DNA of 64,000 nt from the NCBI GenBank assembly GCA_030141605.1, contig JAQGDQ010000272.1:186001-250000 (forward strand). The letters run 5' to 3'. Within the stretch, counting starts at the first letter, position 1, and every line of letters starts with the position of its first letter. Both the position numbers and the translations under genes were made by a program. Under the pieces are notes generated by a model. It was not told the origin of the DNA. It did not search any database and worked only from the letters and a program-made list of their open reading frames with translations. Below, piece after piece: positions 48,701 through 58,460 of the stretch. The DNA is from Tubiluchus corallicola (lineage: Eukaryota; Priapulida; Priapulimorpha; Priapulimorphida; Tubiluchidae).

Positions 48701-51700
48701 ATACTGAAGAAAATAATTACTTATACTCTGGCTGGATTACCCTTTTGGCTCGCATATACTGTAGCTTAGGGCCCCTCAAGCTTGGGGAGGCCCATACTTT
48801 GCATTGCTGTCTTTAAAAAATGAGGCCTAGAAATCTGAAAATCCAGTTTTGAGGTGGTTCCTCACTTCAACACCTTTGAGATGAAAGATCCCTGTTTGAG
48901 GTTTTTTATTTGAGTCAAAGGGCCCCAATTTGAAGCCAATTGTTTGAAATAAGAGCCGCACTTTGAAGAATTTTATTTGAAATATGGAGCCCTCAGTAAA
49001 TGCTGCTAAAACATACAAGTAAAAAATATTCGTGACGAGTGCGAGCAAATTAGAGAGTGGCTCCATCTGAGGGGGCCCCAAAATTTCATTAGCCTAAGGG
49101 TCCCCAAAAGGTCATAACTCGGCCCTGTTTATTACTGCCTACTGCCAAATTTTATATTTTTTAACAAACCAGATAAAGAAAGAACCAACAAATTATTCAC
49201 ATTAACTCAGGTGCCTATATTGTATTTGCAAATAAAATGAATGAAACACTCACATCAAGAAAAGTATAAATGCAATCACTGCAGCGGCAAGGTAGAAACA
49301 CAGAAACACTACAACGGTAACAACAATGGCAACAACATACTGGCCTGCAACAAAATAACATGTTAATGATTAACATAACTAGTTAATGTGACAACAGCTC
49401 AGTAATTTAATCTTTTATTTTAGCAATTATAATGATGACTAATGAGGTTGTTACGATAATTACATTTAAATCCTTCAGGACCGTAAGCATTTGCTGCATT
49501 TTGCATAGGTTCATGAAAGCTGCTCTCACTAAGCAATGATTACATTATAATTGATAATTTTTGTATGTTTCTATTCCTCACAAAAAGGGCTTAAATGCAA
49601 ATTTATATATTAAATGCATTTGCTTGGCTTAAAAAAATTAAAAATAATTTTTGACGAAAAAATTTAAGAAATCTTTCAGTAACTGCAGTGTTTGCACTGT
49701 AACAAAGTACAGTATCACTTGTGCGAAATCAGCTAATGCAGAAAATTTTAGCTATCCAGACACAACACTCTGATAAACTTTGGCCTCGGATCTACACTAT
49801 TTTTATGGAGAAAGAGGAAAAGATGAAACAACCTAAATTTCTACTTGGCTGATCGGTTGGCTTTTCCTGGAATTCTGTACAGCAGATGGTTCTCCTCTTG
49901 ACCTGTAGCAAGCAGGCGATCAATAAAATAGTGTGCACAATCAAGCAAGTGCACACCAGAGACTAAGCTACTCAATAAGCTAAGTTGGTATTCTTGAAAA
50001 TGGTGTTTTTCTTAATTTTATCCAATTAAGTCACGTACAAATGTTAAAGCAAATAGGGTGATTGGATAGCCGAGATTCTCCTGAATAGAACAGCACCTAA
50101 TTTGTAATCAATTAGTTATATCTGTGCTAATACAGTAGCAGAAAAGTCGTAGGTCTATTTTCAGTGGTCCTGAAGGAGTTAATGATGTTAATGATGTAAC
50201 TAATTGAACTAATGCTTCACTTTATTTTCATCATCAGTAGCAATACAATTCTACAAAGTATTATATTTTCATAAATGCTAATTGCAAATGAGCAATTTCA
50301 AGTCAGCCTCACAAATGCATTAACTAGAAGTAGAAGGAATTTCGACAAACAATTACTTTTGCTGGTAGGTTCAATGACAACTTCAACATTTTTTATACGA
50401 TAAGGTCCCTTAGCTCTACTTGGCTCGATGGTCGCAATCTCTGTGCACTCGTAATCCGTTGCCCGGACAACGAAGACGATGTAAAATGCCTTCTCGGCAA
50501 AATCAGTTCTCTAAGAAAAGAAAAAGGTTTCAAGTTTTTTAATGAAAAAATGGTAAACAAACAAAAGCACGGAATTACATCCGATACTTCTGAAATACTG
50601 AAAAATAAAGCTGTTAATAGTGATCAATCTAGTGTGCAAGTTGTTACACAAAAACTGGGGGTGGGGTTGCAAACAAAAACAAGTTAATTTAGTAAACTCC
50701 ATTATACAATAAATTCATTTAAAACTTATTCCTTACATTTTACTTTTTCTATCTACATTGTGATTAAAACAGCAGTGGATAAGTTAACAAACCTGTTACA
50801 CTCAAAGCATTATCTGTTGAAAATTTTGAACTTACTACAGACTCTAATTTTTTACGATGGAAATCCGATTATTATTGATTATCGGATTGATTTTGTATCT
50901 GATTAACAGATTATGAAAATGAAACTGATTTCCTGGCACTAGTACCTGTATAGTTATGGCTGCTTGCTTTGTCATGGTTTGGTAAATACCGGTAAATTCC
51001 ACATTTCGATCCAAGTCAAACACGGGACACTAGAAATAATTAAAACACATTAGAAATACATTCTGAATCACTTTGTTATACCGAAAATGTTGTATTTTAT
51101 GAATGACTCAGATGCTGATTTAAGAATAAAGTATGGTTGTACTCTTTACTTTAATTTTAATGTGAAAAGAAAATTTAGAAAAGCATTTTATGAATGTGTA
51201 AGCAACTAAATGTAGCATGATGGTGATATGTAAATGGCTTTCATCGTGTTTTCTTTTTCTTTTAATTATTTTTTAATGTATTAATTAAAACTACATTGCT
51301 GTATAAAATGTTTATGCAAATAAAAGATTAATAATAATAATAGCTTCCTTGTCACAGGTAAAAATAATCAAAGTGATGCTAACAGGGGCATGGCCAGATT
51401 CTAAAGTTAGGGGGAGCATGAACATAAAAGGCGTCGTGACACATATCAAACAATTTTTAACTCATTGATTATGTATTTAACTTTTGTTTTTAAAATCAAA
51501 ACACAAGAAAGATACAGTTTTAAGGGAAGTACATAATTGTTATGTTGTATTTAACATTAAAACACAATAAAAAATTTTACAGTAACCACAGCAGTGAACT
51601 AAAAAAAATTATTGAAAAAGTGCCAATTTTGAAAAATGTTATCATTGGGCAATCATCAGTCCATGAAATCAGCATTAGTATGAAATCACCATATCAAAAA

Positions 51701-54686
51701 TTCCGCTAAAATCTTCCATTTATACATATGCCACATGTAAGATTAATACAGTAAGTATTCGCTTAACGACTTCCCGTTTGGCGACGTTGTTTTAATGACG
51801 CTGATCATTTTTTTCTTAACGATGCATGCTTCACTTTAACGACGATTTTTTTACTTTGTTCAAGGCAAATTTTTATTTTATCAGCAACATTTTTACATAA
51901 TTTAATGCACTAAAACGGTACATATTGCATATTGCTAAAAACACACTAGTAATGTAAATAGTGCAATTATTATATGTGTTTTTGTTTCCCGACTGACTAC
52001 TGACACTACTACTACTAGCGGTTTGTATTAGCTATCAAGTGACCAGCGAGCAAAGTTTATTGCAAGCAGTTTTGCTTGCAACCTGTTGCTATAGCAACCA
52101 GACTAACTTCATAGGCTTTGATAAAATTGTCAAGGTCGCCTAAGGGCTTACTTGGACTCTGCAGTGTTTATTGTTTAAGGGCTGTCTAGGCTTTAAAGGT
52201 TACCAAAGAGAAACCGCTATAGCTAGGTACTGGTAAGTAAAATATAATGGTTTCAGGCAATCAGAAATACATTAATCAGTAGAAATATGAATAAAACTCA
52301 TAAAATGCTTAACTTATATGATTTAAGCAGTATTGATTTTTGTCTCTAGAGGGTATCTCAATTCTTTTACATGACTTTTTATGGAAAACTTGGCTTCATT
52401 TAACAACGTTTCACTTAACATCGCGTTTTGTTGGAACACATTAGCGTCATTAAGCAAGGACTTACTGTAAATGCTTCAACAGATTGGCACTTAAAAGACA
52501 ACATAAAAAGAAAACATGTGTGAGTGAGATACTGAATCTAATGAAAGTCAGGATGCACTGCTAATACAAGTTTGAAGAAATTTTCAAAGATGCAAATTTC
52601 TGTAAAGCATTCTATTAACCAGATAAAAAAACTTAAAGGGGAAGAAAAAGCAATTTTAAAATATATCCCAAAAAACTTTCCACACAAAGTTATATTACTT
52701 AGTAATATGCATACCTGCTTGAAGACTTACGTAAGTAGACACGAAAATTCTTTGTAATTTAAAATGTTCAAGCCAACTTTTAAAATGTCATTGACTCACG
52801 TTGTCAGTGTGCAACATTGACTCACTAAAAACGTCTTAATCTTATAGACAAGATACAGGAATTCATACTTTTGCTTAGTTAGTGACGTGTGTGCTACGAA
52901 TATTCTGATTACTTTTTCAAACTTTACTCATTGGTATCTAAACTTATTTCAAATGACTTACAGTCAAAATGGCTGCACCTAACAGTCATCGCGGGAGTTT
53001 AAATTTACAAGTTTTATACAGTGTTATCGTTAATGTACGCTCTGTATGAAATAAGGCAGTAAGTACATGATACACAATGCCTCATTAGATTTATGTAAGT
53101 AAAAGGTGTTCTTGTGCTTTAATAATGATAGGCGTCAATAACTTTTCAAAAGGTTTTATTATCTTAAGGTTTATAATAATAGTGCATTCAGTACAGATTA
53201 CGTACAAAATAATAAATGGCTAAACCAGGTTGTATCAAATCTGTCTTAGCTTACTGCAATAAATGAGTTGAAATTTCATCTCGGCACACACTAGAACGTC
53301 ACAAGTCTTTATCGTTACGTGAGTTTAGTCATAAGGGAATCCAGAGACAAGCAAACCTTGTTAAACATACATTAATATTTTGAACGGACAAGTCCATGCA
53401 GTGGTCATCATCAGAAACGGCACGAATCGTAATGCTGCTGAAGTCGGTGTTGTTCGGAAAGCTAAACTGATAATACTTTGGCTCCGATGGTGAAACGTCT
53501 ATCGTTCTTTTCTCATTCAAACTAGAACAAAATATTTCACAAATGCATTTATTCAAACGAAAGTAGAACAACGAATAGTTTAACATGTTAAAGTATAAGC
53601 CTCTACTATCAAACAGTAAAGTAATTATGTAGTTAAAAATGAATTCTGACAAAGTTTATTCCATTACCATTCACACCAACCATCTACATTCTCAGTGCTT
53701 TGTTAATGCTTCCCCATTTATTACCCATAAGTAAATGGATATTTATTGCCAAATTTACACATCAGCAGCCACTACATAATTGACGACAATGTTGAGTTTG
53801 ATGATTCTACTATGTCTGCAGCTTAATGGATAAGACAGCTATTTTACGTGCACTAAAGTTTGCTGTAGAATTCAAGGCTATGCTTGATCAACTGTGACTG
53901 CATTTCATAAAAAAACACATTTTAAAGTGAAAGTAAATTTCATGATCAATTGGGACAAAGTCATACAGGGCTGTTAGTTTGAGAGTTGAGGCACTCAACC
54001 CTTGCTTTAAGCCCAGAAGCCACTGTTTCATCAAGCATAAAAATAACCCATTCTACAACATTCAAGGAAGCGAGTAATTGCAAGTGCAAAAAACGTAACA
54101 CAGTCGTAAACAACAGACCTTATCTCAAAATCATCAAGTAACTCCGAATATAATATAAAAGTGGTGTTCGTCGGATTCGATGTGGAAATATCCACGTAAA
54201 CAAACTGCTCCGCATCCACGTGTTTCTTTCCAACATGATAGTTCTCTGTAGGACAAAGGGTTCTATTGACCGTGTAGTAACTGAATCTGAAACGAAATAA
54301 TACACAATCAAAGTTCAAATTTTAAAGCACCTTACGAAACATGCGTTTCGAGCCAATTTTATTACAGGCACATAAAAACATTTGTAGTTAAAAACAACAC
54401 AACTTTATTAAAAACTTTTACATTAAAAAGTTAAAAGTTGTGTTGTTCTTAACTATACATGCATTTTCCATATTTATAGTATACTTTAACTAGTGACATA
54501 GACATAAACATCCTCATTGGTCATATATACTACACATGGTATACAATTTATACATGAGTTTTTCATTTATCCTTCTCACAGATTAATTGAGTAAGCATTT
54601 AGCACAGCAAGTTCACAAATGTAATTAAGTTCAATTATACACACACGCGCGCACACACACACAAACACACACGCACGCACGCGCGT

Positions 54687-54725
<39 letters not shown>

Positions 54726-55123
54726 AAACAAAGCTGAAAAATAGAAAAAAATATTGAAAAGTGTTTAGCTACTATTGAACGGTTTAATTTAAATGATTTG
54801 TTCCTGAAAAGGGGTACATTTAATCTTACTTTGTGTGGGAGAAATGTAAATTCCTCAAGCAGAAGATGAAAGCTGTCTGATATAAGTTTCTTTAACATCT
54901 TCAGTAATTTTAATTTTTAAAACTCAAAAATTAGTTTTTAATACTTTTAAGTCTTTGTTAAAAATTATGCAAACAAATGAAAGAAAGAAACTTCCACCTA
55001 CATATTCTCAAGCTGCAAAGGAACCTGCCAGGAGATGACGCCTCTTTGCTGTCGAATGACAAACAACGTTGGATAATCTTCAGAAGCTTGGGCACTGTAA
55101 ACGTGTACTCTCACAGCTTGCAG
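32995..55123 (-). CDS. SIDT: SID1 transmembrane family protein, 19 exons, N-terminus missing
   Basis: SID1-family proteins are multi-pass membrane proteins involved in dsRNA/nucleic-acid uptake or lysosomal import. Exons in reading order: 55123-55002, 54286-54119, 53521-53371, 51029-50946, 50510-50357, 49344-49254, 48337-48241, 46977-46840, 45157-45017, 43188-43040, 41836-41670, 40380-40244, 39082-38980, 38069-37996, 37834-37788, 37197-37092, 36394-36284, 34224-34111, 33057-32995. Total 2217 nt: 738 residues plus TAG. All junctions are GT-AG and phases agree throughout. Visible residues 1-226 form the ectodomain, then TM1, an acidic cytoplasmic loop (257-335) and the multi-pass region with [16 protein letters not shown]. 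The CREST-type motif is intact: S473-x3-H477, D488 (formed across a junction), H702-x3-H706. The C-terminus IPVF is typical. About 90 N-terminal residues lie upstream and were not found. Confidence 0.93.
34871..35455. repeat. 21-22-bp tandem repeat in SIDT intron
   Basis: About 25 units of CACATATCGTTATCATTGTTA with small length variants. The plus-strand frames over it (Leu/Ser/His/Ile-rich) are artefacts. Confidence 0.9.
35754..36208. mobile_element. pogo/Tigger-like MITE (CACTCATATCTCGGTTTGCC family), copy 1
   Basis: Inverted termini CACTCATATCTCGGTTTGCC are flanked by TA on both sides. The interior has no long open frame. It lies in the SIDT intron between exons 36284-36394 and 34111-34224. 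Confidence 0.8.
36480..36890. mobile_element. Putative hAT-type MITE with TTCGAATC-rich ends
   Basis: The left end GGGTTGAGCATTC and the right end, read inverted, TAGGGGCGAGCCTCGAAC are similar. Both continue into GAATCGAATC-type sequence, a pattern common in metazoan hAT MITEs. No clean target duplication was found. It is intronic in SIDT. Confidence 0.5.
40565..40925. mobile_element. pogo/Tigger-like MITE, copy 2
   Basis: It has the same termini as 35754-36208 (CTCATATCTCGATTTGCC at left, inverted at right) with flanking TA; 361 bp, in the SIDT intron downstream (in reading order) of exon 41670-41836. Confidence 0.8.
41853..42265. mobile_element. pogo/Tigger-like MITE, copy 3, next to a splice acceptor
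   Basis: It has the same termini and TA flanks; 413 bp. In SIDT reading direction it ends 14 bases before the acceptor AG of exon 41670-41836, leaving just CTTGATTTTTCTAG-type sequence between the insertion and the exon. Confidence 0.8.
42640..42780. repeat. (ATT)n microsatellite in SIDT intron
   Basis: About 140 bp of ATT repeats with a few point changes. The open frame across it (Tyr/Ile runs) is an artefact. Confidence 0.95.
43251..43370 (-). mobile_element. Palindromic MITE, partial inverted copy
   Basis: It begins TATAGTTGAAACACCAAAAC and continues with the inverted core of the element at 28341 (GCTGTCATCATCAG, then ACAACCAGTTTATA). The far terminal repeat is missing. It is intronic in SIDT, 62 bases upstream of exon 43040-43188 in reading direction. 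Confidence 0.65.
45290..46290. repeat. Dispersed repeat family 1, copy with nested insertion
   Basis: Homologous to 300-935 on both sides of a 0.41-kb insertion at 45443-45854. It lies in the SIDT intron between exons 45017-45157 and 46840-46977. Confidence 0.7.
45443..45854. mobile_element. hAT-like MITE nested in dispersed repeat
   Basis: The termini are CAGGGTTCCCA and, inverted from the right end, CAGGTTTCCCA. The flanks repeat TGTTACAT, the exact sequence occurring once at the empty site in the copy at 300-935. The interior has many TTTCCCTGACTTTT words and no coding capacity. Confidence 0.8.
47244..47412. repeat. Inverted-repeat element in SIDT intron
   Basis: The left arm ATTAAATACCAC..ACAGAGAGAGATAGCTA (47244-47272) is matched inverted at 47379-47412, with 106 bp between. 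Likely a small MITE; no target duplication was identified. Confidence 0.55.
48727..49127. repeat. Possible hAT-type MITE in SIDT intron
   Basis: The right end read inverted is CAGGGCCGAGTTATGACCTTTTGGGG. The left side shows a looser match (CTGGCTGGATTACCCTTTTGG). The interior is unusually rich in GGGGCCC-type words for this AT-rich region. The termini are only approximate. Confidence 0.4.
51749..52467. mobile_element. pogo/Tigger-like element (CAGTAAGTCC family), 719 bp
   Basis: It begins CAGTAAGTATTCGCTTAACGAC and ends ATTAAGCAAGGACTTACTG, imperfect inverted repeats flanked by TA on each side. There is no transposase. It lies in the SIDT intron between exons 53371-53521 and 50946-51029. Fragments of the family occur at 1010-1345 and 32076-32296. 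Confidence 0.8.
52634..53075. repeat. Dispersed repeat family 2, copy 1
   Basis: Shared with 56668-57075 and 62860-63243. The start GGGAAGAAAAAG..TTTTAAA.ATATCCCA and the end CATCGCGGGAGTTTAAATTTACAAG..TTATACAG are common to the copies. There is no coding capacity or visible terminal repeat; the class is unknown. Intronic in SIDT. Confidence 0.75.
53815..53890 (+). repeat. tRNA-like segment, possible SINE head or tRNA pseudogene
   Basis: GCAGCTTAATGGATAAGACAG resembles a tRNA D-arm/A box and TAGAATTCAAGGC a degraded B box at a fitting distance. The anticodon arm and acceptor stem do not pair, so a functional tRNA is not supported. Confidence 0.25.
54384..54457. mobile_element. Palindromic MITE, internally deleted copy
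   Basis: The two terminal repeats of the family at 28341 (TAGTTAAAAACAACACAAC and its inverse) lie almost head to head with the core lost. It forms a strong hairpin in the SIDT intron. Confidence 0.7.
54640..54717. repeat. (CA)n microsatellite
   Basis: About 78 bp of CA/CG dinucleotides in a SIDT intron, read as (GT)n on the gene strand. Confidence 0.95.
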
Positions 55124-55237
55124 CTGAAACAAATAATACCAACACCTTGAAAACAATGACATTTAAAAATCTATGAAGCACAAAGGCATAAAATAGCTTA
55201 CCCAGTTTTACTCATAATGCTATACTGACCCTCTACT

Positions 55238-55470
55238 CAGGGCCGGCTCTACCACTAGGAAAACTAGGCAGTTGCCTAGAGGGCCAAATTTTGGGGGGCG
55301 CCAATTCCGGAAGTAATTCCTTAATTTTTAAGTTTAGAATATGTAATAACATAATGTATATATGTGCAATTGCTGCTTAAGGAACACAACACTTTAATTA
55401 AATGAAATGATATAAAATATAAATAAATGTTCTTACTAATGATAATTTAGTTTTTTACAACTCTGCAATC
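55238..55470. repeat. hAT-like element, 5' portion (CAGGGCCGG family)
   Basis: It starts CAGGGCCGGCTCTACCA and aligns with 30343 onward, including AACTAGGCAGTTGCCTAG and CCAAATTTTGGGG. No right terminus was found. Confidence 0.6.
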
Positions 55471-56667
55471 TTCACGTATAAAACTAATAGTAAATTCTTT
55501 CCCAATTTCTTCAATAATCCTGTCATATTAAACGTAAAATACCATAATACACGTTATAACCAATACATTATCACATATGTTCACTCCAGTGTTGCTAAGC
55601 AGTTCATCAAATTCACCAAGCAGTAGATCTTGGTGCCAGGTGCAGCTATACATCCACATACTGACCGCAGTTTAATCTGCTTAACTCTGATAAAGAAAGT
55701 AATTCTAAACTAATCAGCAAAATACCACTAATTTTACATTTGCTTCCCTAAAACCTCGATAAGACGGCGATAAAGAACGCGAATCGAAATTGTAACTCTT
55801 CCCTATAATTTGCGCAATACTAATGCTTATGGAAAAATAACATTTTTCTGGTTTTTGCTTACTCCCCCTGAAATACTTATTTAACTTCAAATGTCAAACA
55901 GCCATAGATCCTAGTTAATGCCACCACGCATTCTATATGGCGTCAAAATACCTGAAATGCATGATCAAAAGGATTTTGCAAAAATCTGCAATAGTGGATT
56001 CATTCGCTTCCAGCAATAAATGCAGAAAACACTGTGATTTAGAGCAAAGTGTAAACAGCACGCTGACTGGCATGATATCAAATACACAAGGAAGCAAATG
56101 TTTCGCATAAGCATTTCTTCATTGTAAAGCTGCGCATTATATTGTATTACTTCATTTTATTTTACATTCCGAAAGATTTTTGGTCACTTTATACTCCAGC
56201 TAAGCCCACTTTTGCTCACGGATATTAGTGCTTACTTTGAGATATCATCTGATAAATTACTAGAAAATTCCTTAGTAAAAGAATTTTTAACAAAACTGTG
56301 GGAGTTTTCACAAAAATGATGTGATAAAATTTCATTTACGTCAACTGGTTATATCAACTAGCTTTTTCCCCCACACTAAAATGAAAAGTTTGCAATTCAT
56401 AGCACCTATTGAAAGTAAATGCATGAGAAACAATTATAAAAACTAAAACTAAGCGCCTATGGCCACCCTGGAGATGTTGAAAGGAAGACAGAATGATTTC
56501 TCATACACTACCCCATCTTCAAGTCCGATAAAAAGTGTACATTTTAACACAATTAATACAGCAAAAGTTTTTATCTTTAATCAAAATAAACTGTAAGTGT
56601 ATTCTTAACCTACTTTTTCAAGTCTTTTCATGCATAAACAACAAACTTGTGGCTACTTCTGCTAGGA
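55471..56667. other. Intergenic or SIDT 5' intron, no feature seen
   Basis: I looked on the minus strand for the missing SIDT N-terminal exon and saw none I could support. No other exon or repeat stands out. Confidence 0.35.
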
Positions 56668-57075
56668 TAGATTTTCCATACAAAGTTATATTACTTAGCA
56701 CTATGCTTATCTGTTTGAAGGACTTATATAATTAGAAAAGAAAATACTTAAAATTTAAAACATTCGTGCCACCTGGTGAAACAGGATGCACTGCACTGCC
56801 ATCCCCAGTGTGCGCCACCGATTCACCAAAAATACATTATTAATGTTAATGTCAGTAAAACGTTATTTACAATTTTTCTTAGTTAGCAAAGGGTGTACTA
56901 TGAAAGCTGATTATTTTCCAAACTTTATAGAATGTTATCTAGACTTGTTTCAAACCAAACAAGTTAATGTAAAAACACCTGTGCTTAACGTCCATCGCGG
57001 CGGGAGTTTAAATTTACAAATTTTATACAGCATTGCTGTTAATACAAGTTCTATGCACAATATGCCGCCATGTAA
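56668..57075. repeat. Dispersed repeat family 2, copy 2 (5'-truncated)
   Basis: It starts at TTTTCCATACAAAGTTATATTACTTAG and ends with CATCGCGGCGGGAGTTTAAA..TTTATACAGCATTGCTGTTAA, matching copies 1 and 3. It lacks the GGGAAGAAAA start. Confidence 0.7.
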
Positions 57076-57114
57076 GTGATACAGTATTTATATATACAAA
57101 ATACATGTAGTATT

Positions 57115-57160
57115 TTGTGTGTGCGTGTGTGTGTGTGTGTGTGCGCGCGCGTGCGTGCCA
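57115..57160. repeat. (TG)n microsatellite
   Basis: A TG/CG run at the 5' border of the LINE fragment. The Cys/Val-rich beginning of the long open frame here is this repeat. Confidence 0.9.
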
Positions 57161-57164
57161 ACAA

Positions 57165-57890
57165 GTCCACAAATGTCATGCTTTTCTGTACAAACAGTGA
57201 CTTCCCTTCCTGGGTGAAAAAGGTCATTGACTTTCACAACGTTGAAACCTGGAACTCTAATTTGAGGTATACTATAGCAGAGTCAACGTATCTAGAACTA
57301 TTGAAGTCTCTTTTATCAGTGAGAGCAAGCACGTGCGACGAACTAGTCCAAATAGAAAGTGAATATCCTTCATTTAAAGTGTGGCTAACAGCGCGCCAGA
57401 TTAATATGTGGTTTAAACTGTCTTCTGAACCGGAGAAACATGAGCTTCTAATGACTGCATTGAATATTAACAGAGCTGTTAACGGGAAGTTGTCGAAATG
57501 TTTAGAAGAATTACCGAGGAACAAAGCTATTTTTCTAGAAAGGAGTAAGCAAGAGTTAATTGAATCCATAGAAAGAAGTGATTCCACTAATCGCGTGACG
57601 TATAGATTGCTAAACCCAGAATTAAAGACTCATGCAATTCCTTACGGAACTCTTGAACGGCATCGTATTGCTTTTACGAGGCTTCGTCTGCAGTCAAATA
57701 ACCTTCGAATAGAAACCGGACGGCGGAGACGAGAACCTAGAGAGCACAGATTGTTCAGAAGGGGCAGCTGATTAGGTAACCAAAAGAGGTCTTTCGCTGC
57801 TCCTTCTCAGTTACATTGAAATGTCAAAATAATCATGCCAAATTTTTAACTATTATTGAGAAAATAAAGTTGAATTGAATTTAAGACAGT
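57165..57890 (+). pseudogene. LINE (non-LTR retrotransposon) 3' fragment
   Basis: From about 57195 to 57771 an open frame encodes about 190 residues matching the extreme C-terminus of LINE polyproteins: WLTARQINMWFKLS, then FTRLRLQSNNLRIETGRRRR and EPREHRL. The Cys-containing zinc box expected next is lost at the stop. An AAATAAAGTTGAATTGAATTT tail follows at about 57860, typical of LINE 3' ends. The 5' side is truncated at the (TG)n. It is not a host gene despite the open frame. Confidence 0.65.
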
Positions 57891-58300
57891 TTTCTTGTCC
57901 TTTAAAGTCATTGCACGGGAACTAAATTCCTCAGGTCTGTCCAAGCCAGGTGTCCACATTGTGCAGTTGAATAGGCTCATTACAGAATCAATTTAGTCCT
58001 ACACGTGACATGTATTAATCATTTTTATGTCCGCACCGTTATTTTCTGTCGCTCACTAGGGAACTGTCTCTATAACTACCGTTCAGACTGGCGTGGTTTA
58101 TTGTCCGTGTTATAATATACAGCCCTTTCACATTACTAATATAGTCGGTCGTTCGATGCTGGCGAGGGAAAAATTAATAGACACGGCTAGAAGAGGTTTC
58201 AGAAATTCCTGCTATTGAAATTGACCTACGTTATTGTTTGATAAGCTGCAAGAACATCTTTAGGACGATGCAGTGTCCCCAAACTGACCTTGACTATGCT
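57891..58300. other. Intergenic, slightly more GC-rich, no feature seen
   Basis: No exon could be supported on either strand. Confidence 0.35.
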
Positions 58301-58304
58301 TCTA

Positions 58305-58460
58305 CGATTCAATTCAATTCACCTTTTATTTCAGAGTTAAATTTGTCATATAATTCACTAAGAAGATAAATTACTACAAAAACCACAGACATACAAAATA
58401 CTAACTCTACTAATTACACGCAACAACAATAAAAAAATATGAGCTACCCACAACAAACAA
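58305..58460 (-). repeat. LINE 3' tail, opposite orientation
   Basis: Read on the minus strand it ends AACTCTGAAATAAAAGGTGAATTGAATTGAATCG, the same kind of AATAAA plus GAATT tail as at 57860. Coding sequence could not be recognised further right. Confidence 0.45.

Noticed and set aside
57234-57587. 117-codon minus-strand frame
   Set aside because: Shadow of the LINE fragment on the plus strand.
57076-57771. 231-codon plus-strand frame as a host gene
   Set aside because: The first third is a (TG)n microsatellite and the rest matches LINE C-termini followed by a LINE-type 3' tail.
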